64,000 nt of DNA from Mesorhizobium sp. M2A.F.Ca.ET.046.03.2.1 (GTDB lineage Bacteria; Pseudomonadota; Alphaproteobacteria; Rhizobiales; Rhizobiaceae). Under the pieces are notes generated by a model, which made no database searches, was not told where the DNA came from, and saw only the letters and a list, made by a program, of their open reading frames with translations. Location: positions 1,178,001-1,242,000 of the forward strand of contig NZ_CP034449.1 in the NCBI RefSeq assembly GCF_003952425.1, read 5' to 3'. Position numbers and translations under genes: made by a program. Below, piece after piece: positions 17,890-30,915 of the stretch (positions are counted from its first letter, which is position 1; each line of letters opens with the position of its first letter).

Positions 17890-19233
17890 TCACACTCGTT
17901 GGTTGACTCGCGGGGCACCCCGGTCGAGAAAAGCATCGAATGCGGCAGCAACAGAGCGAATCGCAAAGCGATGCTGCCGCGATACGCGGACAAAACCCTT
18001 TTCGATGTCCACAATTCCGTCCTTAGTAAGCATCGCCAAGCGTTCAGCTGATTCGAGAAAATGGATCGGATCAGACCCGTGGGCGGCACAGATTGCCGGC
18101 ACATCGGCCTCGAGATCGCACATTAATCGCTCGATGATTGCGGCTCGCGCGCGGTCTTCGTCGGTAAGACGGTAGCCCTTTGACGTCGCCAGACGGCCAG
18201 CTGCGATGTGCCGGCTGTAGGAATCCCGTGTAACCTCGTTCTGGACGTAACCCTCGCCGACACGCCCGATAGCCGACGCGCCGAAACCGATCACGGTTTT
18301 GCAGGTGTCGGCCGAGTAACCCAGCGAGTTGCGCCGCAGGCGACCGGTTTTCTGTGCCAGGGCGAGATCGTCGTCCGGCAAGGCGAAATGGTCGAGCCCG
18401 ATCTCTCGGTAGCCGGCGGCAATCAGCGTCACAGCAATGGCCGCATCCTGTTCGGCGCGGGCAGCGCTGCCTGGAAGAGATGCCTCCTCGATGAGGCGCT
18501 GATTCCTAATAAAGGACGGGATGTGGGAGTAGCCGAACGCCGCAAGCCGGTTGGGGCGCATGGCGACCGCCGCTCTCGTGGTCTCGACGCAAGATTGCAC
18601 CGTTTGATGCGGGAGACCAAAGATGAGGTCGAAGTTGATGCTTCTCACTCCATGCCGACGCAGCATTTCGACGGCAGCCGCGGTTTGCGCCTCAGTTTGG
18701 ACCCGGTTGATCGCTTTTTGAACAATGGGATCGAAGCTCTGCACGCCGAGGCTCGCGCGGTTCACGCCTGCTGCTTCCAAGGCTTCGGCCATGTCGGCCG
18801 TGAACGTGCGTGGGTCGATCTCGACGGCGATCGTAGCCGTTTTTTCGAGCGCAAAGCGGCGGCGCAGCAACTCCATCAGGGCGAGGAACTCTACTGGCCC
18901 CATGAGAGTTGGCGTTCCCCCGCCAAAATGCACATCGCTGACGGGCAGCGCCTGCGGCGCGTGCTCCGAGACCAAACGTATCTCGTCATGCAGCGCCGCC
19001 AGATAATTGAAGATCGGCGCATCATGGCGAGTGATTGCGGTGGGAAAGCCGCAAAACCAGCACTTTGATCGGCAGAACGGAACGTGCAAGTAAAGTGACG
19101 CCGGATCGTCAGTCGGTAGGTTCCTGAGCCATTCCTCATAAGCCTCGGCGCCGACCGCCCCAGAGAACTCCGAGACAGTCGGATAGATGGTGTACCAAGG
19201 CAGGCGGACCTCGCGATCTTTTGTGGTCTGCAA
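17890..19233 (-). CDS. hemN: Oxygen-independent coproporphyrinogen III oxidase (HemN)
   Basis: A 447-residue radical-SAM enzyme of heme synthesis, expected to decarboxylate coproporphyrinogen III when oxygen is too scarce for HemF. The cluster motif is C54-x3-C58-x2-C61 (FCRSKCWFCGF). It is followed by FGGGTPTLMGP, the SAM-domain glycine motif, and the C-terminal HemN domain ending FVRVSRQHRFAIRSVAAAFDAF. Canonical HemN has a further Cys two residues after C61; here it is Phe63. Heme supply for the cbb3 oxidase would fit the neighbouring fix genes. A possible FixK-type site lies upstream. Confidence 0.88.
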   Translation of the reverse strand: MQTTKDREVRLPWYTIYPTVSEFSGAVGAEAYEEWLRNLPTDDPASLYLHVPFCRSKCWFCGFPTAITRHDAPIFNYLAALHDEIRLVSEHAPQALPVSDVHFGGGTPTLMGPVEFLALMELLRRRFALEKTATIAVEIDPRTFTADMAEALEAAGVNRASLGVQSFDPIVQKAINRVQTEAQTAAAVEMLRRHGVRSINFDLIFGLPHQTVQSCVETTRAAVAMRPNRLAAFGYSHIPSFIRNQRLIEEASLPGSAARAEQDAAIAVTLIAAGYREIGLDHFALPDDDLALAQKTGRLRRNSLGYSADTCKTVIGFGASAIGRVGEGYVQNEVTRDSYSRHIAAGRLATSKGYRLTDEDRARAAIIERLMCDLEADVPAICAAHGSDPIHFLESAERLAMLTKDGIVDIEKGFVRVSRQHRFAIRSVAAAFDAFLDRGAPRVNQRV

Positions 19234-19289
19234 TAGTTACCGTCCCATGTTGATGCCTTCCATCCTTACCACTGCGCTCTCCTGTGTCT

Positions 19290-19303
19290 TTGCGCTATAT
19301 CAG
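19290..19303. promoter_or_regulatory. Possible FixK/Fnr-type site upstream of hemN
   Basis: TTGCGCTATATCAG fits the FixK2-type pattern TTG-N8-CAA with one mismatch in the six fixed bases. It lies 57-70 bp upstream of the hemN start. hemN genes of rhizobia are classic Fnr/FixK targets, which makes it plausible. Short and degenerate, so low confidence. Confidence 0.35.
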
Positions 19304-19863
19304 GCCGTTCCGCTTTCGGTCTGATTCGCAGCGATAAGCGCTGTTCAGCCTTGGCTGGACAGCGACGGTATGAGGACGCGCTGGTCAGCGACAAGCGCCA
19401 TGGGTTTCCCGTCGAGAGGATCGTGCACACGTTTGGGGCTACTATCTTATCCCCTTCCCTTCAGCGTCCGCCTGGGCGAGGAGACGCTGCTGGAAGGCGG
19501 CATGCCGCATCTGACTAGTCGGATGCGGGCTCGGCCAGTATCCCAGCTTCGATATCGACCGGATCGGGCGGCGACTCCAATGCAACCTTGGCGTCCAAAG
19601 ACCTCGACGCGCTGACCGCCGCCGGCGTGACCGCGCTCGCCGCGCAGGATCCTTCGGACAAGCAGATCACTTACGTCAAGGCGCCGTTCACGTCGCTGGC
19701 GGGGTTGCCCGTAGGCACAGCCAAGCAGCGTGAGGGGCGGCCAAAGGGATAACCAATCGTTGCTAACCGGCATGCTCCACCAAGGCGGTGCGCGCTTGCG
19801 CCGGTTGAAGGGCTTGGAGTTTTCCCAACGGTGCGAGCGTTGCGACCTATGAAAGGCTCCCAA
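19304..19863. other. Gap between hemN and nodM with unrecognised fragments
   Basis: About 560 bp of high-G+C sequence. A plus-strand stretch around 19570-19730 reads DLDALTAAGVTALAAQDPSDKQ and is open to a stop, but has no clean start and no recognised family. It may be a gene remnant. No nod box, transposase or terminator was found. Confidence 0.3.
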
Positions 19864-21018
19864 TCATTCGACTGTGACTGATTTCGCCAGGTTGCGTGGC
19901 TGGTCGAGATCTGTGCCCACGCAGACGGCCGTGTGATACGCAAGAAGCTGTATCGGCAGCGAGAAGATCATCGGCGCGACAATCTCGTCGGTGGCCGGCA
20001 GCACGATCGTGTGCATCGTATCGAGTTTCGATGCGGCTGCCCCTTTGCCATCGGTGATGAGGATAATGCGCCCTCCGCGGGCGGCCACTTCCTGCATGTT
20101 TGAGAGGGTCTTGTCGAAAAAGCGATCATGTGGCGCGATGACGATCACTGGCATGTTCGAGTCTATCAATGCGATAGGACCGTGCTTCAATTCACCTGCC
20201 GCATAGCCCTCGGCGTGGATGTAGGAAATTTCCTTGAGCTTCAGCGCACCTTCCATCGCGAGTGGGAAATTTGTGCCACGGCCGAGGTACAGGACATGAT
20301 GACACTTTGACAGTTCGCGCGACAGAAGCTCAATCTGCGGCTGGATGCTGTTCAGCACCTGCCTCATGAGGCGCGGCATTTCCGTGAAGCTCCCGACGAA
20401 CGCCTGCGCCTCATCTTCGGTCACGGTTCCGCGGACCTTGGCTGCGTGGATGGCGAGTGCTGCAAGTACGGCAAGCTGGCAGGTGAAGGCCTTGGTGGAG
20501 GCGACACCGATCTCCGGGCCGGCAAGGATCGGGAAGACCACATCGGCCTCCCGAGCGATGGTCGATTCGCGCGCATTGACGACGGCGCCAATTTTCAGCC
20601 CAAGCTGCTTGCAGTACCTCAGCGATGCCAGCGTATCGGCGGTTTCGCCCGACTGTGAAATGAAAAGAGCCGCAGACTGCGCAGACAGCGGGATCTCGCG
20701 ATAGCGGAATTCGGATGCAACATCTATTTCGACGGGCAGGCGCGCATAGCGCTCGAACCAGTATTTTCCGATCAGTCCCGCGAGATACGCGGTGCCGCAG
20801 GCAGAGATCGCCAAGCTCGGGATCCTGGCGAAGTCGATGCCAAATGCCGCATCGGCGCCATTTTCTATGAGATTGGTATACTGACCGAGCGCATCGGCGA
20901 TGACCTCGGGCTGCTCGAGGATTTCCTTCTCCATGAAGTGGCGATGGTTGCCCTTGTTGGCCAGAGTGGCCGCAGCCATCGAGGTCTGGCGCGGACGCGC
21001 GACGGGGAGGCCGTCGTT

Positions 21019-21411
21019 ATCAAAGATGTCGGCGCCCGTCCTGCTGACAACGGCCCAGTCGCCGTCGACGAGATAGGTGATTTCATTCGTGAATGGAGCA
21101 AGCGCGATCGCGTCGGAGCCCAGGAACATCTCGCCGTCGCCATGACCGATCGCCAGCGGTGGTCCATTGCGCGCCGCAATGATGGTCGACGGATCATCTT
21201 CAAAGAGGATGGCAAGGCGCGTAGGCACCCCTGACGCTTTTCAGCATGGCATGCACCGCCTCACCGCGCCCCATGCCCGCCCGGCGGTGTCCTGCCAAGA
21301 GATGCGCAAGGACCCTCAGTGTCGGTGTCGGTCTGGAACTCGGTTCCCGTCGCCGCCAATTCGTCCTTCAGTTCGGCGAAATTCTCGATGATGCCGTTAT
21401 GGACGACGGCC
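21019..21411. repeat. Direct repeat inside nodM, copy 1 (393 bp)
   Basis: Near-identical to 21433-21822, running from ATCAAAGATGTCGGCGCCCG to GGACGACGGCC. It carries three extra single bases relative to copy 2: in GTCCTG, AAGGCGCG and GACCCTC. A 21-bp spacer separates the copies. Confidence 0.95.
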
Positions 21412-21432
21412 CGGGCCACGAGCCGTCCGTTG

Positions 21433-21822
21433 ATCAAAGATGTCGGCGCCCGTCTGCTGACAACGGCCCAGTCGCCGTCGACGAGATAGGTGATTTCATT
21501 CGTGAATGGAGCAAGCGCGATCGCGTCGGAGCCCAGGAACATCTCGCCGTCGCCATGACCGATCGCCAGCGGTGGTCCATTGCGCGCCGCAATGATGGTC
21601 GACGGATCATCTTCAAAGAGGATGGCAAGCGCGTAGGCACCCCTGACGCTTTTCAGCATGGCATGCACCGCCTCACCGCGCCCCATGCCCGCCCGGCGGT
21701 GTCCTGCCAAGAGATGCGCAAGGACCTCAGTGTCGGTGTCGGTCTGGAACTCGGTTCCCGTCGCCGCCAATTCGTCCTTCAGTTCGGCGAAATTCTCGAT
21801 GATGCCGTTATGGACGACGGCC
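21433..21822. repeat. Direct repeat inside nodM, copy 2 (390 bp)
   Basis: Second copy of the nodM segment encoding roughly residues 93-222 of the protein. It is contiguous with the correct N-terminal coding sequence but lacks one C needed to continue into the normal downstream frame (VSRTGADIFDN), which copy 1 retains. Confidence 0.95.
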
Positions 21823-22193
21823 ACACCGTCCGTGAAGTGCGGGTGTGCATTGCGTTCCGTCGGTGGCCCATGGGTTGCCCAGCGGGTGTGGGCGATGCCG
21901 ATGGTGCCACTCAGCGGCTCTTCCTTCAGTCTCGTCTCGAGATTGACGAGCTTGCCCTCGGCGCGCCGGCGGTGCAAGGTGCCCTCGGTGATCGTCGCAA
22001 TGCCGGCCGAATCATAGCCGCGATATTCCAGACGCTTCAACGCGTCGACCAGGCGCTCCGACACCGGCTGTTGCCCAACGATGCCAACAATCCCGCACAT
22101 GTTCTTCTCCGAATTCTTCCCGGCAGCCGACGCAGACGAGGACGAACACGCGCCCGGCGTGCTCAGTTAGAATCTTCTAATGAAATCCAGTGA

Positions 22194-22240
22194 GATCAGT
22201 AAAATTGATTGTTAGGATGGCTATCATCCACGCTATGGAT
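22194..22240 (-). promoter_or_regulatory. nod box upstream of nodM
   Basis: Read on the minus strand, this 47-bp element begins ATCCATAGCGTGGATG and ends with AACAATCAATTTTAC then TGATC. It matches the NodD-binding nod box consensus throughout. It ends 93 bp before the nodM ATG and points towards it, as for inducible nod operons. Confidence 0.92.
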
Positions 22241-22842
22241 GAATAAACCCCGGCCGCTGCGGGTGATGGCGCTGTCCACCTGCGACCGCTCTTGCGGCGC
22301 ATTCTTGAGCAGGGATTGCTAATTGGACCGGTCGCTCCCGTACTGCGAGAAACCTCCTATACTGGACCGCTGAAAATCTCAGAAAGTGGCAGTTTATCTT
22401 GAACCAGTGAACTGCGATTTTGGCTTGTAGTCATGGAAGCGATCGGGACCGGGTCGCGTCGTTCTTGGATGCTTTGCGCTTGAATTGATGGAGTTGCCTG
22501 GATGTTTGAGGGTCCCATCATCGACGTCGAATCGAGAATATTGCGCCGGGATTAAGAGCCGTGAGCGTCCACGTCGATGCCACTTCTGACGGGAGTGGAA
22601 TGCCCGACACAATGATGAACGGAGAGGCAGTCAACGATGGCGCGACGACATTTGCGTCACCTGCGTTGGTGACCGTGCCGGACGACGCATTGGCGGAGGC
22701 GACGAATGCCCTGGTCGGAGATTGAATGCTTGATGCAATGCGAGCCAAGAAATTGCCCCCGGATGACGTTTCCGGTCGAGGGATCCATGGTCGTGGCAAT
22801 CCGGTGCGATCGATCCGATCGAGATTATGAAGGGCTGAGAGA
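22241..22842. other. Gap between the nodM nod box and lysE
   Basis: About 600 bp. A plus-strand frame ending at 22725 (TMMNGEAVNDGATTFASPA...) is open but has no recognised family, and the opposite strand is also open across it. I found no further nod box and no sigma54 promoter. Probably the lysE leader plus remnants. Confidence 0.35.
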
Positions 22843-23481
22843 ATGAATGTCGATCTCCATCAGTTACTCATCGTCTTTGCTGCATATGTCATTGCCGCAG
22901 GGAGCCCCGGCCCGAGCAACATGCGCATCATGGGGGTTGCCATGTCGCGCGGCAGGGGTGCCGCGCTCATACTCGCGTCTGGCGTCGTCAGCGGCTCGAT
23001 CTTCTGGGGTTTTATGGCCTCGACCGGCATCTCCGCCCTCTTGGCCAGGTACGCCCAGGCACTACTCGTCCTGCAGGTTTTCGGGGGCCTTTACTTGCTA
23101 TTACTCGCCTTCAGGGCGGGACGGTCGGCGCTTACGTCGAACGAGAAGCTGGCGGTGCGCGCCTCGACCGACGAAGTCGCTTTTTCACGGGGTAAGCTCT
23201 ATGGAAGGGGCCTCCTGATGCATTTGGCGAACCCAAAATCCGTGCTGGCATGGATCGCGCTCGTCACACTGGGAATCGGCCCGAATTCGTCGTGGCAGAC
23301 CATGGCGGCCATATTGGGTGGCTGCGCCGTCTTAAGTGTCACGATATTCTGCGGCTACGCCATTGTCTTCTCCACACCGCCGATGGTGGCTCTGTATCGC
23401 CGCTGTCGCCGTTGGATCGAAAGTCTGCTGGCAATGTTCTTCGTATTCGCCGGGCTGCGCATGCTGCTTTCCCCTATGTAG
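22843..23481 (+). CDS. LysE-family amino-acid exporter
   Basis: A 212-residue inner-membrane protein of the LysE/RhtB translocator family. It has about six hydrophobic helices and the family signature PGPSNMRIMGVAMSRGRGAALILASGVVSG near the N-terminus. A central NPKSVLAW segment is also typical. It exports amino acids or related small molecules; the substrate cannot be read from sequence. A GGGCTGAGAGA ribosome-binding stretch precedes the ATG. It lies 15 bp upstream of the DapA-family gene on the same strand, so the two are probably one operon. Confidence 0.88.
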   Translation: MNVDLHQLLIVFAAYVIAAGSPGPSNMRIMGVAMSRGRGAALILASGVVSGSIFWGFMASTGISALLARYAQALLVLQVFGGLYLLLLAFRAGRSALTSNEKLAVRASTDEVAFSRGKLYGRGLLMHLANPKSVLAWIALVTLGIGPNSSWQTMAAILGGCAVLSVTIFCGYAIVFSTPPMVALYRRCRRWIESLLAMFFVFAGLRMLLSPM

Positions 23482-23496
23482 TTTCGAAAGGAATGG

Positions 23497-24414
23497 ATGA
23501 TGACTTTGTTTCGCGGCATGTCGGCGTTCCCCCTCACGCCAACCGATGCGAAAGGGCATGTCGACACCGAGGCATTGGCTCGTTTTCTCGAGCGTATTCA
23601 ACGAGCGGGAGCAGACTCCATCGGCCTTTTGGGGAGCACGGGCGGCTATGCTTACCTCACGAGGGAAGAACGCAAGCGCGCCGTTCAGGCTGCCGTGGAA
23701 TGCATTGGCGGCAAAACGCCTCTTTTCGTGGGGGTGGGTGCATTGCGTACCGACGAAGCTCAGGCTCTGGCGCGCGATGCAAAATCCGCTGGCGCTGACG
23801 GCCTGCTCCTGGCACCCATGTCCTACGTTCCCCTGAATGAGGATGAAGTCTTCCAGCACTTCGTCGCGGTTGCCGAGGCGGGGGAACTGCCTTTGTGCAT
23901 ATACAACAATCCAAGCACCACGCGCTTCACATTCAGCGACGCATTGATCGCCCGGCTGTCAGAGGTGTCCAACATCGTCGCCGTGAAAATGCCTCTGGCG
24001 GCGAATGAGGATTACACGGGAGAACTGGCACGCTTGCGGTCGATGACGCCTGACACGTTCACAATCGGATACAGCGGCGATTGGGGCGCGGCGGATGCCC
24101 TGCTCGCCGGATGTGACACCTGGTACAGCGTTGCGGCAGGTTTGCTGGCGGTCCCGGCGCTTGCGCTGACGCGTGCGGCGCAGTCCGGCGACGTGGCGGA
24201 GTCCGCTCGGTTGAACCGCGCTTTCGAGCCGCTCTGGACCTTGTTCAAGCACTACGGCAGCTTCCGCGTTATGTTCATCATCGCCGAATACCTCGGTCTG
24301 GCGCACGTCGAGCCACCGCGCCCTATTTTGCCGTTGCCGGACAACGCCGGAGATGACATTAGGCAGGCACTGGAGAAGCTCCACACAGCATGCGCAGTGC
24401 AACTGCTACACTAA
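23497..24414 (+). CDS. DapA/DHDPS-family aldolase or synthase
   Basis: A 305-residue TIM-barrel protein of the dihydrodipicolinate synthase/N-acetylneuraminate lyase family. It has the glycine-rich start FPLTPTDAKGHVD, LLGSTGGYAYLTREER, the catalytic-type Tyr in CIYNNPSTTRF and the Schiff-base Lys in NIVAVKMPLA. The canonical GTTGE motif reads GSTGG here, so the substrate may differ from pyruvate/aspartate semialdehyde. Paired with a LysE exporter, it may make a compound that is then exported; this is inference. An ATG one codon downstream (23500) is an alternative start. Confidence 0.85.
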   Translation: MMTLFRGMSAFPLTPTDAKGHVDTEALARFLERIQRAGADSIGLLGSTGGYAYLTREERKRAVQAAVECIGGKTPLFVGVGALRTDEAQALARDAKSAGADGLLLAPMSYVPLNEDEVFQHFVAVAEAGELPLCIYNNPSTTRFTFSDALIARLSEVSNIVAVKMPLAANEDYTGELARLRSMTPDTFTIGYSGDWGAADALLAGCDTWYSVAAGLLAVPALALTRAAQSGDVAESARLNRAFEPLWTLFKHYGSFRVMFIIAEYLGLAHVEPPRPILPLPDNAGDDIRQALEKLHTACAVQLLH

Positions 24415-24522
24415 GCAGCCCGCGCGCTGGCGTTCCCCGCACCGTTCGAGATGGAAGTCAGGCGGCGCAGAATTGGATAGCTGCTCAACACCGCCTTTAA
24501 CCACGTGCGGACTACGCCGGCA

Positions 24523-28126
<3,604 letters not shown>

Positions 28127-28430
28127 GCGGGATGTTCCTTCGGCAGACGGTTACCGAGAATCAAGATCGGGCAGACGCCGCGCGCCTCGCCGCAGGCCCG
28201 TCGCGGCCCGGCGCATGTGCAACGCCGTGCGGCCGCCCTGCTGCGGCGCGGCGACGCGCCCCGATGCTGGCGCCGGTGCGCTGCATAGGCTTGCGCGCAG
28301 AGCGCCGGTGTGCCGCGACCGTGCTGGGCAAGCGCTGACCATCGCCGCGGACGCGGACGCAGCGCAGCATGCACCGGTGGCCCCGGCCGATCGCAGCGGC
28401 ACAGGGGCGACTTTATGCGGACGGGCGCGC
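28127..28430. other. G+C-rich spacer between ggps and cps
   Basis: 304 bp with open frames on both strands but no recognisable protein. Neighbouring genes of the operon overlap or nearly touch, so this may be inserted or remnant DNA. No promoter or terminator was identified. Confidence 0.4.
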
Positions 28431-29438
28431 TCATGCGCATGACGCGTGCTTGAAGAGATACGCTTTGGCCCGCTGCAGCATCTGCGCCAACGGTTCCGCA
28501 CGCGGCCCCAGCGGGGCGATGGCCTCCCCGGCGTCGCGCAACAGATCCAGCGCGAACTGGCGCGCTGCCGGCAGCCCCATGATCGACGCGCAGGTCGGCT
28601 TCTGCGCCGCCGCGTCCTTGCCAGGGGTCTTGCCCAGCGTCGCGGCATCCGCTGTCGCGTCGAGAATGTCGTCGACCACCTGCAAGGCGAGTCCGAAACA
28701 GGCGCTATAGCGATCGAGCGCACAGTACAGCGCAGCGTGCAGGGTATCCTCCGCAATGGCACAGAGCGCGCCCATGCGAACGGACGCGCGTACTAGCGCT
28801 CCGCTCTTCATCCGGTGCATCGCCACGATCCTGTCCAGCTCGACGTGCTTTCCGACTAGCGACAGATCCAAGGCTTGCCCCCCTGCGGCACCTTGGGCGG
28901 ACACCGCCTGCGCCAGTTCGCGCACGATCGCTATACGGTTGTTACCTGGCGCATCCAGCCTCGCCAAGGTCAGGAAGGCGTGCGCCTGCAGCGCATCTCC
29001 GACCAGGATCGCAGTGGCTTCGCCGAACTTGACGTGCACGGTCGGAAGGCCGCGGCGAAGCACGTCGTTGTCCATCGCGGGCAGGTCATCGTGGACCAGG
29101 GTACAGGCGTGCATCATCTCGATGGCGGCTCCGACGTCGTCGAGCATGTGCGCCGGCGTATCGGCCAGTGCGCCGGCAGCCAGACAGAGCAAGGCGCGGG
29201 TGCGCTTGCCGCCGTGCAAGGTGGCGTAGCGCATGGCCGCCATCAGCTCGGTCTCACCGTCATCTTCGGCGCAGAGAAGACGCGCAAGCGCCTGTTCGAC
29301 GCGCTTTGCGCCGTCCTGCATCCAGATCTCCGGCGGTAGCGCGCCGGATGCGCCGCGCGACTGCGCGCCCAATCCGCCGAGCGCGGAAACGCCAGTTCGG
29401 TCGTCGTGTAGCGTGGAACCGGTCTGCATGCTGTTCAT
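28431..29438 (-). CDS. ggps: Geranylgeranyl diphosphate synthase
   Basis: A 335-residue trans-prenyltransferase supplying GGPP to CPS. The first Asp-rich motif is DDLPAMDND (LVHDDLPAMDND) and the second is VVDDILDATAD. YATLHGGKRTRALL provides the Gly-Gly-Lys-Arg substrate site. The frame is intact end to end. The ATG at 29438 (MNSMQTGSTLHDDR) was preferred; 29429 is possible. In many rhizobial gibberellin operons this gene is decayed, so the intact copy is noteworthy. It follows cyp117 by 133 bp. Confidence 0.92.
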   Translation of the reverse strand: MNSMQTGSTLHDDRTGVSALGGLGAQSRGASGALPPEIWMQDGAKRVEQALARLLCAEDDGETELMAAMRYATLHGGKRTRALLCLAAGALADTPAHMLDDVGAAIEMMHACTLVHDDLPAMDNDVLRRGLPTVHVKFGEATAILVGDALQAHAFLTLARLDAPGNNRIAIVRELAQAVSAQGAAGGQALDLSLVGKHVELDRIVAMHRMKSGALVRASVRMGALCAIAEDTLHAALYCALDRYSACFGLALQVVDDILDATADAATLGKTPGKDAAAQKPTCASIMGLPAARQFALDLLRDAGEAIAPLGPRAEPLAQMLQRAKAYLFKHASCA

Positions 29439-29571
29439 AGTCCTTGTACCTGACACGGCCACTGCGAGCGCCGAGCCGCAGTGTCGCCGGCGCCGAGCGG
29501 TTGCGCCGAGTGCTGCAATGCTGCCCGTCGCCGGCGCCGCTGCCTCGCCACACGGGGCATGCCATGCCAGC

Positions 29572-30915
29572 TCATGAGAAACCGATGCGGACTGTCATGG
29601 ACGGATGTGCGGTCGGGTAATAGCGCCGGCCTTTTTCGACGCCGCTCAGCAAACGCGGCCGCACTCCGGCCTCGTGCATGGTCAGCGCCAAGGCGATGCA
29701 GAACTGCACCATTTCCAGCCATACCAAGTGGTAGCCGATGCAGACGTGTGGGCCGGTACCGAACTGCAGCATGTCCACCGGACGGATCGGATCCGTGCGT
29801 TGCAGCCACCGTGCCAGGCGGAACTGATCAGGCGCCTCGTGCAGCAGCGCCGAGGTCGAGAAATGCAGCAGTGGGATGCACAGATGGGTGCCCGCGGGAA
29901 TGCGCCGTTGGCCGAGCTGCAGTTCCTGCAGCGCGCGACGCGGCAGGAGCGTGGTCGCCGGATGCACTCGCAGCGTCTCGCGGAACAGCGCCTCGGCGAC
30001 CGGACACTGCGCCAGGTCCGCGTGCCGGGTCGGCACCGCGCCTACGCGTTGCGCTTCCTCGACCAGGGCGTCCCACAGCATAGGCTGCCGCGCCAGCTCG
30101 ATCACCATCCAGGCCATTGTCGAGGCGGTGGTGTCGTGACCGGCGAGCAGCAGCAAGCGGATGTTGGCGACCAGTACGTCATCGGAGAGCGCATCGTCGC
30201 TGCGATCGAAGGCGCTCACCATGTCGTTGATCAACCCGGTGCGCGCGGCATTCGCGCGCGCGTCGCGGACGAACTGGTGCAACTGCGCGTCGATCCAGTC
30301 GCGGGCGGCGCGGCCGCGCCGCAAGGGCAGTCCGGGGAGATCGAGGGGGGGCGCGACGATCAACTGCAGCAGTTGCCGGTACTTGCGATGCCATCTCGGC
30401 AGGTCCTGCGCGGGGATTCCCATGAGGCTGAAGATTAGCTTGAGCATCAAGTCGCCGGTTTCGCGCAGGATGGTTACGTCGCCGCGGTCGCGCCACGCCT
30501 GCACCCGCGCTCGGATGACGGGCGCGAACAGGTCGCCGATCCCGGCCTGGGTCAGCCCCTTCGGCAGGAACGCCGCCTTGATCGCATCGCGCGCCTGCCG
30601 GTGCGCGCCGCCGTCCTGGGCGACCAACGTTCCGCCAAGCAATTCGGGCGCGATCTCTTCGATCAGCGCCGAGGACACGTCCTTGTGTCGGAGCAGTGCG
30701 AACGCATCCGGATCCATGCAGGTCATCAGGTGGCCGGCGGGGCCGAAATCCAGCCAGAAGTGGCTGCCCAGCGTCAGTTCCGCGCGCCGCAGCAGGCGCG
30801 GCAGGTCGCAGATGATGGCGGGAAGATGCCCGATCAGCGGGAAAGCGCCGGGCATGACCGGGATGTTTTGCCGCAACCGGCGCCGACGGTTCAGGGGGTT
30901 GAGGAGCATGTCCAT
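29572..30915 (-). CDS. cyp117: Cytochrome P450 CYP117 (ent-kaurene oxidase)
   Basis: A 447-residue P450 with I-helix LLAGHDTTASTMAW, ExxR in ALFRETLRVHP and heme-binding loop FGTGPHVCIGYHL (Cys ligand). In characterised bacterial gibberellin operons, CYP117 oxidises ent-kaurene to ent-kaurenoic acid; assignment here rests on operon position and overall resemblance. Its ATG shares one base with the SDR stop, so translation is coupled. The ORF ends just before the 133-bp spacer to ggps. Confidence 0.9.
   Translation of the reverse strand: MDMLLNPLNRRRRLRQNIPVMPGAFPLIGHLPAIICDLPRLLRRAELTLGSHFWLDFGPAGHLMTCMDPDAFALLRHKDVSSALIEEIAPELLGGTLVAQDGGAHRQARDAIKAAFLPKGLTQAGIGDLFAPVIRARVQAWRDRGDVTILRETGDLMLKLIFSLMGIPAQDLPRWHRKYRQLLQLIVAPPLDLPGLPLRRGRAARDWIDAQLHQFVRDARANAARTGLINDMVSAFDRSDDALSDDVLVANIRLLLLAGHDTTASTMAWMVIELARQPMLWDALVEEAQRVGAVPTRHADLAQCPVAEALFRETLRVHPATTLLPRRALQELQLGQRRIPAGTHLCIPLLHFSTSALLHEAPDQFRLARWLQRTDPIRPVDMLQFGTGPHVCIGYHLVWLEMVQFCIALALTMHEAGVRPRLLSGVEKGRRYYPTAHPSMTVRIGFS

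Larger units (their letters stand above)
19864..22100 (-). pseudogene. nodM: Glucosamine-fructose-6-phosphate aminotransferase NodM/GlmS, broken by internal duplication
   Basis: The enzyme makes glucosamine-6-phosphate from fructose-6-phosphate and glutamine, a precursor of the chitin backbone of Nod factors. The N-terminal glutaminase domain starts MCGIVGIVGQQPVSERL (Cys2 nucleophile). The SIS sugar-isomerase domains are intact at 19864 to about 21018 (AISACGTAYLAGLIG, SQSGETADT, LGRGTNFPLAMEGALKLKE), ending LAKSVTVE. Between them, about 390 bp is directly repeated with one-base indels, so the N-terminal frame stops at 21261 and a second frame runs 21228-19864. Removing one copy gives about 607 codons, the normal GlmS length. 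Preceded by a nod box, hence nodM and not housekeeping glmS. Non-functional as read, unless the repeat is an assembly artefact. Confidence 0.88.

Noticed and set aside
22518..22799. Minus-strand 93-codon frame upstream of lysE
   Set aside because: Both strands are open here, the composition is low complexity, and no family or start context supports either frame.
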